A stretch of 8,069 nt of DNA from Methanobacteriota archaeon. GTDB lineage: Archaea; Halobacteriota; Methanosarcinia; Methanosarcinales; Methanosarcinaceae. Below the pieces are notes generated by a model, which ran no database searches, was not told the origin of the DNA, and was given only the letters and a program-made list of their open reading frames with translations. A program made the position numbers and the translations under genes. Shown piece after piece: positions 1 to 6,010 of the stretch (within the stretch, counting starts at the first letter, position 1; every line of letters begins with the position of its first letter). Where the stretch lies: the NCBI GenBank assembly GCA_030837265.1, contig JAUPKV010000324.1, forward strand, positions 1-8,069, written 5' to 3'.

Positions 1-1
1 T

Positions 2-505
2 ATCGAAAAGAAGCTCATGGTCTCAAGACACATTAACCAGGAGGACGATAGGGACTTTTCCGTAAGCGCTTCAAAGTCCATGGCTGAGTCAGTAACGGAA
101 ATGACAGGCACTATGACTCTTTTCCTTGGGGCCATTGCTGCTGTGTCTCTACTTGTAGGAGCTGTAGGTATTGCCAACACTATGTTTACTTCAGTTCTTG
201 AAAAGACAAAGGAAATAGGAACTATGAAAGCCATTGGGGCAAAAAATAAAGATATCCTTATGATTTTCCTCTTTAATTCCGGAATGGTTGGTCTTGTTGG
301 TGGTATCCTTGGAGTTATGTTGGGTGCCATTGTTTCATCGGGCCTCCAAACAATGATGGGAGATATGGCATCAGGAACCGGATTAAGCTATACTCTGATG
401 TTTGAAGGGCTTCTCCTCGCAGTTTCGATAGGAGTGATCTCCGGGGTGGTTCCTGCTTACAGGGCTTCGAAATTAAAGCCTGTTGATGCACTGAGATACG
501 AATAA
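2..505 (+). CDS. ABC transporter permease, MacB/FtsX type (C-terminal part, 5' end outside window)
   Basis: The reading frame is open from the left edge, so only the last 167 residues are visible; the first ATG at 17 is internal. Three hydrophobic segments are seen, encoded roughly at 119-187, 263-347 and 395-470. Between the first two is the hallmark cytoplasmic stretch EKTKEIGTMKAIGAKNKDI, and the protein ends with VPAYRASKLKPVDALRYE. Both are characteristic of the FtsX-like permease domain of MacB/LolCE-type transporters. In this family the permease works with a separate ATPase and couples ATP hydrolysis to mechanical work on envelope lipoproteins, peptides or drugs rather than classical channel transport. 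The substrate cannot be told from this fragment. The ATPase partner would be expected upstream, outside the window. A weak hairpin and T-rich tract follow the stop, so this gene probably ends its own transcription unit. Family assignment is firm; specific role unknown. Confidence 0.9.
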   Translation: MEKKLMVSRHINQEDDRDFSVSASKSMAESVTEMTGTMTLFLGAIAAVSLLVGAVGIANTMFTSVLEKTKEIGTMKAIGAKNKDILMIFLFNSGMVGLVGGILGVMLGAIVSSGLQTMMGDMASGTGLSYTLMFEGLLLAVSIGVISGVVPAYRASKLKPVDALRYE

Positions 506-514
506 ACGGAAAAG

Positions 515-550
515 AAAGGGATTACTCCTTTTGAAATTTTAATATTTTTA
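515..550 (+). terminator. Weak terminator after the ABC permease
   Basis: AAAGG (515-519) can pair with CCTTT (527-531), plus a G-T wobble, around a five-base loop. It is followed by a T-rich stretch with runs of T around 536-550. Archaeal termination depends mostly on U-rich tracts, so the T-rich part is the stronger evidence. The hairpin is short and may be fortuitous. Confidence 0.35.
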
Positions 551-576
551 TTCTCTGATGCGACTTTAATTTCAAG

Positions 577-634
577 GTAACTATTATATACATTCCTAAT
601 CTTCTAATGCAGGTTAGTTCCATACGTAACTATT
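577..634 (+). promoter_or_regulatory. Promoter and candidate operator of the MarR-MATE unit
   Basis: A TATA-like box, TATTATATA, lies at 582-590; archaeal transcription would then start about 25 bases downstream, near 612-616. The 9-mer GTAACTATT occurs twice, at 577-585 (overlapping the TATA box) and at 626-634 (just past the expected start site). The second copy is half of an imperfect inverted repeat, TTAGTT (614-619) and AACTAT (628-633), with an eight-base spacer. Sites placed over the TATA box and start site are where an archaeal repressor would block TBP/TFB or polymerase. The natural candidate ligand is the MarR protein encoded just downstream, acting on its own promoter. Repeat and box are seen; the binding role is inferred. 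Confidence 0.45.
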
Positions 635-692
635 CCGAAGCTGCTTCATCTTAAAACAGCTCCACAGCTTGTACAGAATGGAGAATCATTTT

Positions 693-1157
693 ATGGAAGA
701 TTCAAGAGAAATTAGCGGCCCGATTTCCCAAATCTACCGAAGCCATATGGCTTATATGGCAAAAGAACTAGAAGATTACAGGATTGGAAGCGGACAATTT
801 GATTTTTTAATGATTTTATATCATGAGGACGGAATCTCTCAAGAAAAGCTTGCTAAGATCTTGAAAGTAAGCAAAGCAACAAGTGCCAGAGCGATCCAGA
901 GCCTGGAGAATGAAGGTTACGTACACAGGCAAAGAGACGAAAGTGATCTTCGGGCCTACAAGGTCTACCTGACTGAAAAAGGGAAGAAAATGAGAGATAT
1001 AGTTTTTGAAAAATTGACTTCTTTTGTTGATATTCTCCTCTCGGATTTTACATTTGAAGAAAAAGAGATTCTCAGGTTACTGCTTCTTAAGGCTTCTAGA
1101 AAACTTTTTGAGCCTGGGCTCGAGCCTCCATCCATAAAATTGGACGAGATGAAGTAA
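693..1157 (+). CDS. MarR-family winged-helix transcriptional regulator
   Basis: A small DNA-binding regulator (154 residues from this start) of the MarR family. Such proteins bind palindromic operators as dimers and usually release DNA on binding a phenolic or drug-like ligand. The central winged helix-turn-helix is clear: ISQEKLAKILKVSKATSARA gives the helix pair, followed by QSLENEGYVHRQRDESDLRAYKVYLTEKG, which is the recognition-helix end and the beta wing with its conserved Asp-Arg region. Flanking helices at both ends would form the dimer interface. The ATG at 693 was chosen because GGAG sits at 680-683, nine bases upstream; an in-frame ATG at 678 and a TTG at 669 are alternatives without a ribosome site. 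Only 21 bases separate it from the MATE gene, so the two are probably co-transcribed. This resembles MepR-MepA, where a MarR protein represses its efflux pump. The ligand is unknown. Confidence 0.9.
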   Translation: MEDSREISGPISQIYRSHMAYMAKELEDYRIGSGQFDFLMILYHEDGISQEKLAKILKVSKATSARAIQSLENEGYVHRQRDESDLRAYKVYLTEKGKKMRDIVFEKLTSFVDILLSDFTFEEKEILRLLLLKASRKLFEPGLEPPSIKLDEMK

Positions 1158-1178
1158 AACTATAAGGACGCACATATT

Positions 1179-2594
1179 ATGGAAGATCCAACAAAAACAA
1201 GTGACTTTTTAGGTAAAGAGGATGTAAGGAAGCTCCTTGTCAAGCTTTCGACTCCTGTTATTGTCGGAATGCTGGTACAGGCTCTTTATAATATTATTGA
1301 TACTTTTTTTGTAGCAAGAGCTTATGGTGCGGAGAGCGTAGAGGCTATAGGAGGGCTCTCCATAGCCTTTCCGGTCCAGATGATGATCATGGCTCTGGGA
1401 ATTTTTCTCGGAACCGGAAGCGCTTCAATTATTTCGCGTGCCCTGGGGTCAAAAGAGATAGAAAAGGCGGAAAAGGTGCTTGGAAATGTGTTTACCCTGA
1501 ATCTGATAGTCAGCGTACTTATTGGTGTCCCCTGCCTGCTTTACCTTGATTCTATTCTTCAGCTGTTCGGTGCAACACCCGGCATCCTCCCCTATGCCAG
1601 GCAGTATCTTCAAATTATAATTGCAGGAGGAATTGTCTTTGTTTTTGGGGTATCGGTTCAGAATATCGTCAGAGCTCAGGGAAATACTCGTCTAGCCATG
1701 AACGCAATGCTGATGGGCGTTGGGCTCAATTTTATCCTTGCTCCAATTCTCATTTTCGGTTTTGGTATGGGTGTGCAGGGAGCGGCAATTGCAACCGTGC
1801 TTTCCCAGGGGCTGGCCTCAGCCTGGCTTCTGCTATACTGCATTAATGGAAAAGGAGCTGTAAAATTCAGGTCTGAAACCTTAAAACCGGATATGAATAT
1901 TATTAAGGAAATCGGTGCCATAGGCCTTGGATCTTTTGTGATGGATAGCGCAAGCAATGTAATGATGATTTTTGTGTACAATGCTCTTGCCAGTTACGGA
2001 GGAGATGCGGCAATAGCCGTTTTTGGGATAATAATTAAGATAATCTCCTTTATCTTCCTGCCTCTTCTTGGAATGGCTTTTGGGCTGCAGCCAATTGTTG
2101 GGTATAATTATGGAGCAAAAAAATACGAAAGAATAAGCGAAGCCGTGAAACTATCTCTTGCAGCAACTACTGTCTTTGGGATTTTCGGCTTATTCGTAAT
2201 GTTGCTCTTTAAAGAACAACTCCTTGGCCTTTTCAGCGCCGATCCGGAATATATGGAAATGGGGAAAACTGCTTTAACTATTATGGTTTTGGGGACACCT
2301 CTGATAGGAATAAACGTGGTCACATCAATCGTATTCCAGGCGCTGGGAAAAGCCAAACCCGCTTTTATCCTATCCATTAGTCGGCAGCTTCTTTTCCTCA
2401 TTCCGCTTGTCATCGTGCTTCCTGGTCTATATGGTCTGACCGGAGTTTGGGCAGCTTTCCCTGTTGCGGATTTTCTTGCATTTATGCTTTCAGGATTGCT
2501 GCTTTTCAGGACATACCGGATCTTTAAAAATAGTCAAGCTGCCTCAAAGGTTGGCTCAGGATCAGAGATCACAGAGAAGGTATCTCACATATAA
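1179..2594 (+). CDS. MATE family multidrug/toxin efflux protein
   Basis: A 471-residue integral membrane exporter of the MATE family, which expels cationic or other drugs and toxic metabolites in exchange for Na+ or H+. Length and the two-halves layout (about 12 hydrophobic helices) are normal. Recognisable blocks: NIIDTFFVARAYG at 38-50 with the family's acidic residue D41, the GTGSASIISRALG loop at 78-90, VRAQGN at 164-169, and in the second half GLQPIVGYNYGAKKYERISE at 302-321 and FQALGKAKP at 386-394. These resemble MepA/DinF-like members. The start at 1179 is supported by AAGGA at 1164-1168. It directly follows a MarR gene, suggesting ligand-induced expression. A hydrophilic tail of about 22 residues ends the protein. 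The transported compound cannot be predicted from sequence. Confidence 0.93.
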   Translation: MEDPTKTSDFLGKEDVRKLLVKLSTPVIVGMLVQALYNIIDTFFVARAYGAESVEAIGGLSIAFPVQMMIMALGIFLGTGSASIISRALGSKEIEKAEKVLGNVFTLNLIVSVLIGVPCLLYLDSILQLFGATPGILPYARQYLQIIIAGGIVFVFGVSVQNIVRAQGNTRLAMNAMLMGVGLNFILAPILIFGFGMGVQGAAIATVLSQGLASAWLLLYCINGKGAVKFRSETLKPDMNIIKEIGAIGLGSFVMDSASNVMMIFVYNALASYGGDAAIAVFGIIIKIISFIFLPLLGMAFGLQPIVGYNYGAKKYERISEAVKLSLAATTVFGIFGLFVMLLFKEQLLGLFSADPEYMEMGKTALTIMVLGTPLIGINVVTSIVFQALGKAKPAFILSISRQLLFLIPLVIVLPGLYGLTGVWAAFPVADFLAFMLSGLLLFRTYRIFKNSQAASKVGSGSEITEKVSHI

Positions 2595-2595
2595 C

Positions 2596-2609
2596 TTTTG
2601 TTAACAAAA
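2596..2609 (+). terminator. Palindrome after the MATE stop, possible terminator
   Basis: A perfect 14-bp palindrome, TTTTGTTAACAAAA, starts one base after the MATE stop codon. It is AT-rich and has no room for a loop without opening central pairs, so as an RNA hairpin it would be weak. It could equally be a protein site. It is listed because of its position at the end of the MarR-MATE unit. Confidence 0.3.
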
Positions 2610-2662
2610 AATTGTATCGTTTGAACAAAGCTTTGGGAGTAAACAAATGGGTAATCAAACAT

Positions 2663-2782
2663 TTGGGTCGTGGCTTGAATCATTGAAAACCGAAAGCTGA
2701 AGAATTTCTCGACATAATCATCTAACATATGGGGTGTACTTGCTTTTTCGGAATTAATCTATAAATCAGGGACACGACCCAA
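2663..2782. mobile_element. Possible MITE or insertion-sequence remnant bounded by inverted repeats
   Basis: TTGGGTCGTG at 2663-2672 is the exact reverse complement of CACGACCCAA at 2773-2782. The 100 bases between carry no complete gene. Size and terminal inverted repeats fit a miniature inverted-repeat element or an internally deleted insertion sequence, both common in Methanosarcina-like genomes. I see no clear target-site duplication and do not recognise the termini as belonging to a named family. A chance 10-bp inverted repeat at this distance is not excluded. Confidence 0.35.
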
Positions 2783-2828
2783 TAATAATAATAATAATAA
2801 TAAGAATAATAATAATAATAATAATAAG
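2781..2828. repeat. AAT trinucleotide microsatellite, two copies of (AAT)7-AAG
   Basis: Forty-eight bases made of seven AAT units, one AAG, seven more AAT units and a second AAG. The array is thus two perfect copies of a 24-base unit. It lies directly against the right inverted repeat of the possible mobile remnant and about 40 bases upstream of a TATA-like box. It is not within a convincing reading frame. Slippage could change its length between strains. Confidence 0.95.
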
Positions 2829-2866
2829 GATAATTTCAACAAATTATATTTTCTACGAAAACATTC

Positions 2867-2875
2867 TTAAATATA
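2867..2875 (+). promoter_or_regulatory. TATA-like box, distal
   Basis: TTAAATATA resembles an archaeal TATA element. A start about 25 bases on, near 2897-2900, would give a leader of about 160 bases before the aminotransferase ATG, or would lie just before the 37-codon reading frame at 2906. Prediction by sequence only. Confidence 0.35.
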
Positions 2876-3018
2876 ATCAACATTTAGGATGATGGTAAGT
2901 TGCACATGTCTGACATTGGAATTGCTCTTCAGGCAGATGGAAGAAAATTACGGCTAAATCGACTACATCTGCAGCTACAATGGTCTAAGCTACTACAACT
3001 AAAATCATCCAGTTTTTG

Positions 3019-3026
3019 ATATAAAA
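3019..3026 (+). promoter_or_regulatory. TATA-like box, proximal to the aminotransferase gene
   Basis: ATATAAAA at 3019-3026 has archaeal TATA character. A start about 25 bases downstream would be near 3045-3051, giving a very short leader that just contains the ribosome site at 3051-3056. This makes it the better candidate promoter for the aminotransferase-homospermidine synthase pair. Confidence 0.45.
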
Positions 3027-3050
3027 CACAGATAGTTTCATCAAGTTTTT

Positions 3051-3056
3051 AGGTGA
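3051..3056 (+). promoter_or_regulatory. Ribosome binding site that sets the aminotransferase start
   Basis: AGGTGA at 3051-3056 lies five bases before the ATG at 3062. It overlaps the alternative in-frame GTG at 3053, which could not use it. This favours the ATG as the true start. Confidence 0.65.
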
Positions 3057-3061
3057 AAGCC

Positions 3062-4438
3062 ATGTTACTGGAACCTTTGACTAAACCCGATATTAAGAGA
3101 TTCAATATCCAGGTAAATGAAGCTGTTATTTATGATTCACCGAAACCTTTGACTAGAGCCGAAATTGAAAGATTTAATACTCCAATAGATGAAACTGTTA
3201 TTTATGATCCTCTATCATTAGTGAAAAAAGCAAAAGGTTCTAAAATTTGGATTGAAGGTGAGGACGAGCCATATCTTGATTTAATAATGGCATACAGCTC
3301 AACAAATTTTGGACATGCTAATGATACTATCCTGGGTTTTGTAAAAGAGGCTGCCGAAAGATATGACAATATTATTGCTTTTAACTCCATTTCAAAAATA
3401 GAATTATCCAGAAAACTTATTGACCTACTTCCGAATCCCGGAAATAAAATCCCATACTTCCCGGTAGGCGGAACAAAAGCTATTGAAGCTGCTGTCAAAA
3501 TGGCAAAAGCTTATACGAAGAAAGACACAGTCATTGCTTTTTCAGGAGCATTCCACGGATACAGTTATGTAGCTATGACTTTTACTGATGATGATTATAT
3601 AGAAAAATCTCAATTTGGTACCTATCCTGGAAAAGTTAAAAAATTTCCATTTCCGCATAGACTTTCCGCAAACACGGAAGAGATAGTAAAGGAGATATTG
3701 GGGGAGATAGAATCTTATTTAAAATTAAATCAAAATGAAGTAGCTGCAATTCTTTTTGAACCAATACAAGGTGCAGCAGGCTTTATTATCCCTCCGGACA
3801 ACTTCTTAAGAGATTTAATTTTACTTGCTAAAAAATATAATGTTATCACAATATGTGACGAGATTCAAACTGGCATCGGAAGAGCCGGGACTTTTTATTA
3901 TATTAACCAACTCAATATTGATCCTGATATAGTGCTACTGGGTAAATCCCTGGCAGGGGGGTATTATCCTTTGAGTGCGGTCATAGCCAATAAAGAATTG
4001 TACGATGCTGTAGATGAAAAGCGCCCTGGGTTTGATTCTACATTTGCGACCAATTTGTTTGGGATTTATATTGCTAATCTTGTTATTGATTATATTAAGG
4101 AGAAGGATATTTTAACTGCAGTACAGAGAACGGGAAAGACAGTCTCTTCAAAACTGGGGTTAATAATAAAGGATTTCTCGTTTATTAAAGACTTTGACAG
4201 CATTGGTATGGCTTATGGATTTAGAGTAGAAGCTCCATCAGGAAAAATCGAAGGTAGTTCGGCGTTAGCAAAAAGAATTAAGGAGGAAGCGTTTCGGAAC
4301 CATTTGATTATTCAAACTGCTGGAACCGATGGCGATCATATTAAGCTGTCCCCAAATTTCTTTATTTCCGAAGCTGAAATTAGATTTGTCCTGAAAAAAT
4401 TAACGCAAATATTTAATAGCATTGACAAAAGTTTGTGA
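3062..4438 (+). CDS. Class III PLP-dependent aminotransferase with duplicated N-terminal segment
   Basis: A 458-residue fold-type I aminotransferase of class III (the ornithine, 4-aminobutyrate, diaminobutyrate and putrescine aminotransferase group), which transfers amino groups, often terminal ones, to 2-oxo acids. Seen from this start: the phosphate-contact loop GGTKAIEAA at 136-144, the FHGY motif at 165-168, FEPIQG at 232-237, the cofactor aspartate in DEIQTGIGRAG (D266), the Schiff-base lysine in LLGKSLAGG (K295), and STFATN at 326-331. The active site therefore looks complete. The loop that normally reads SGTEANEAA has Lys and Ile in place of Glu and Asn, so this is not a textbook member. 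Residues 5-25 and 29-49 are a tandem duplication. A GTG at 3053 would add three residues but overlaps the ribosome site. The gene lies 68 bases before homospermidine synthase, so a diamine or polyamine substrate is plausible but unproven. It is AT-rich, about one third GC in a sampled line. Confidence 0.88.
   Translation: MLLEPLTKPDIKRFNIQVNEAVIYDSPKPLTRAEIERFNTPIDETVIYDPLSLVKKAKGSKIWIEGEDEPYLDLIMAYSSTNFGHANDTILGFVKEAAERYDNIIAFNSISKIELSRKLIDLLPNPGNKIPYFPVGGTKAIEAAVKMAKAYTKKDTVIAFSGAFHGYSYVAMTFTDDDYIEKSQFGTYPGKVKKFPFPHRLSANTEEIVKEILGEIESYLKLNQNEVAAILFEPIQGAAGFIIPPDNFLRDLILLAKKYNVITICDEIQTGIGRAGTFYYINQLNIDPDIVLLGKSLAGGYYPLSAVIANKELYDAVDEKRPGFDSTFATNLFGIYIANLVIDYIKEKDILTAVQRTGKTVSSKLGLIIKDFSFIKDFDSIGMAYGFRVEAPSGKIEGSSALAKRIKEEAFRNHLIIQTAGTDGDHIKLSPNFFISEAEIRFVLKKLTQIFNSIDKSL
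3074..3208 (+). repeat. Tandem duplication inside the aminotransferase N-terminus
   Basis: Bases 3074-3136 and 3146-3208 encode two 21-residue copies: the first begins PLTKPDIKRFN and ends NEAVIYD, the second begins PLTRAEIERFN and ends DETVIYD. By my count 12 of 21 residues and 50 of 63 bases match. A nine-base linker (Ser-Pro-Lys) separates them. The second copy runs directly into the normal aminotransferase fold. Confidence 0.9.
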
Positions 4439-4458
4439 AACAAAAATCTATTTTTTCA

Positions 4459-4467
4459 TTATAAATA
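4459..4467 (+). promoter_or_regulatory. TATA-like box before the homospermidine synthase gene
   Basis: TTATAAATA in the 68-base gap between the two plus-strand genes fits an archaeal TATA element. The predicted start near 4490 would leave a leader of about 15 bases with no Shine-Dalgarno sequence. The gene may have its own promoter in addition to read-through from the aminotransferase gene. Confidence 0.4.
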
Positions 4468-4506
4468 TGAGAAGAATTATATCTCTGCATTACATTTAAC
4501 AAAGTC

Positions 4507-5955
4507 ATGAAAATAAAATTCTCCAACAAAATACTGATTATCGGTTATGGCTCAGTCTCACAATGCACTCTGCCCATTTTACTGGACAAAATCGATATTC
4601 TGCTGGAAAACATTACCATAATTGACTTTGAAGACAAATCAGGTGCTTTGAAAAAATATACCGATCAAGGATTAAGATATGTCTGTGAAAGAATTACCCG
4701 TGAAAGTTTAGATCAAATATTGTCAAAATTTCTGGGTAATGGGGACTTGCTCATTGATCTGGGATGGAATATAAGTGCCAATGAAATCATTAAGTGGTGT
4801 CATAATCATAATGTATTGTACGTCAATACTTCCATTGAAGTTTGGGACCCTACAGAGGGCTTTTTAACGCAGAGCCTGTTTGAAAAGTCGTTATATTTCC
4901 GGCAAATGAAATTGCTCGAACTTTCTCGTGATTGGAAAGATGGACCAACTGCTGTTGTTGACCACGGTGCAAATCCTGGTTTAATCTCCCATTTCGTAAA
5001 GCAAGCTTTACTGGATATTGCAGCGCGCACCTGTGCTGATAAGAAAGTTTCTCCCCAGGACGAACAAGAAATTGCCCTCTTTGCAAAAAACAGGGATTTT
5101 GCCCAACTGGCGAAGAAATTGGGCGTCAAAGTGATCCATTGTAGTGAGAGAGATACTCAGATTGCCAACCAACCAAAGGAAGTTAATGAATTTGTAGGGA
5201 CATGGAGCATTGAAGGATTAAGGGAAGAAGGAACTGCTCCGGCTGAGATGGGTTGGGGAACTCATGAGAGTAAACTGCCTCCTCTGGCACAGATACCACC
5301 GTGCGGACCAAAAAATATGGTTTTCTTGCCCCAGATGGGCATTAATACATGGGTCAGATCGTGGATACCGGATGAAGAAATTGTAGGTATGGTGATCCGT
5401 CATGGTGAAGCATACGGCCTTTCAAAATTATTAACTGTTTGTGAAGATGATAAGGCAATCTATAGGCCTACCGTGCATTATGCTTATATGCCCTGCCACG
5501 ACACGCTTTCCTCGCTTTGTGAATTACGATGCCGGAATTATGAGCTTCAGCCCAAGCTCAGGATCATGTCCGATGAAATCGTATCTGGTGAGGATATTAT
5601 AGGGGCACTCTTGATGGGCCATTCTTATAATTCCTGGTGGACCGGAAGCGCATTAAGTATTGACGAAGCCAGAACCCTTGCTCCCGGACAGAATGCCACT
5701 ACTCTTCAAGTAGCGGCAGGTATTGTTGCTGCAGTACTCTGGATGCTTGAAAACCCGCGAAAAGGTATTACATTACCCGAGGACTTACCTCATGATTTTG
5801 TACTGGATATTGCCAAACCGTACCTTGGGAAGTTTATTTCCAAACCTTCGGACTGGACACCGCTTAAAAACCGTAAAGTATTTTTCAAAGAAAATCCAGC
5901 CGTAGAAAACAATCCGGATCCGTGGCAATTTGAAAATTTTCTTTTCGTCGGTTAA
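4507..5955 (+). CDS. hss: Homospermidine synthase (bacterial-type, NAD-dependent)
   Basis: This 482-residue enzyme should condense two putrescines to sym-homospermidine with release of ammonia, using bound NAD as a hydride shuttle; it can in other organisms also use spermidine. The length is right for the bacterial-type enzyme of the saccharopine dehydrogenase-like superfamily, distinct from the deoxyhypusine-synthase-derived plant enzyme. Recognised blocks are the Rossmann motif IIGYGSVSQCTLP at 11-23, DHGANPGLISHFVKQAL at 152-168, the active-site region TWSIEGLREEGTAPAEMGWG at 232-251 followed by THE, RSWIPDEEIVGMVIRHGEA at 284-302, YRPTVHYAYMPC at 319-330 and LAPGQNATTLQVAAGIVA at 391-408. 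ATG 4507 is the first start after an in-frame stop at 4468, so the start is unambiguous, yet no Shine-Dalgarno is visible. It follows the aminotransferase gene and faces the MFS gene. Cytoplasmic. Assignment to the family is strong; exact diamine preference is inferred. Confidence 0.93.
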   Translation: MKIKFSNKILIIGYGSVSQCTLPILLDKIDILLENITIIDFEDKSGALKKYTDQGLRYVCERITRESLDQILSKFLGNGDLLIDLGWNISANEIIKWCHNHNVLYVNTSIEVWDPTEGFLTQSLFEKSLYFRQMKLLELSRDWKDGPTAVVDHGANPGLISHFVKQALLDIAARTCADKKVSPQDEQEIALFAKNRDFAQLAKKLGVKVIHCSERDTQIANQPKEVNEFVGTWSIEGLREEGTAPAEMGWGTHESKLPPLAQIPPCGPKNMVFLPQMGINTWVRSWIPDEEIVGMVIRHGEAYGLSKLLTVCEDDKAIYRPTVHYAYMPCHDTLSSLCELRCRNYELQPKLRIMSDEIVSGEDIIGALLMGHSYNSWWTGSALSIDEARTLAPGQNATTLQVAAGIVAAVLWMLENPRKGITLPEDLPHDFVLDIAKPYLGKFISKPSDWTPLKNRKVFFKENPAVENNPDPWQFENFLFVG

Positions 5956-5981
5956 ATCTCAGTAATGTCTCTATGATTTAG

Positions 5982-6010
5982 GATGTCTTCCGAGTAACGG
6001 AAATGACATC
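5982..6010. terminator. Hairpin between convergent hss and MFS genes, likely bidirectional terminator
   Basis: GATGTC (5982-5987) pairs with GACATC (6005-6010) and TTCCG (5988-5992) pairs with CGGAA (5998-6002), leaving a five-base loop and a two-base bulge (6003-6004). Eleven base pairs in total. On the plus strand a run of seven T follows at about 6020-6026. The last base of the hairpin is also the last base of the MFS stop codon. It sits exactly between two genes that converge. Confidence 0.6.

Larger units (their letters stand above)
2595..3061. other. Long AT-rich intergenic region between the MATE and aminotransferase genes
   Basis: About 467 bases without a convincing gene. In order: a 14-bp palindrome right after the MATE stop (2596-2609), a 10-bp palindrome CAAAGCTTTG (2626-2635), a CAAATG/CATTTG inverted repeat (2644-2665), a segment bounded by a 10-bp inverted repeat (2663-2782), an AAT microsatellite (2781-2828), a TATA-like box (2867-2875), short reading frames of 22 and 37 codons (2889-2957 and 2906-3019), and a second TATA-like box (3019-3026) close to the aminotransferase start. 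The separate parts that can be supported are listed as their own entries. Confidence 0.7.

Noticed and set aside
638..670. Inverted repeat AAGCTG/CAGCTT before the MarR gene as a riboswitch or attenuator
   Set aside because: Only six base pairs with a long loop, no terminator-like T run and no conserved riboswitch pattern.
2585..2728. Minus-strand reading frame of 47 codons starting MLDDYVEKFFSFRFS in the spacer after the MATE gene
   Set aside because: It crosses the left inverted repeat of the possible mobile remnant, overlaps the end of the MATE gene, lacks a visible ribosome site and has no family I recognise. A transposase remnant was considered but could not be supported.
3053..3055. 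GTG as the aminotransferase start
   Set aside because: It overlaps the AGGTGA ribosome site that is well placed for the ATG at 3062, and has no ribosome site of its own.
4806..5129. Minus-strand 107-codon reading frame opposite homospermidine synthase
   Set aside because: It lies fully antisense to a strongly supported enzyme gene and shows no recognisable motif.
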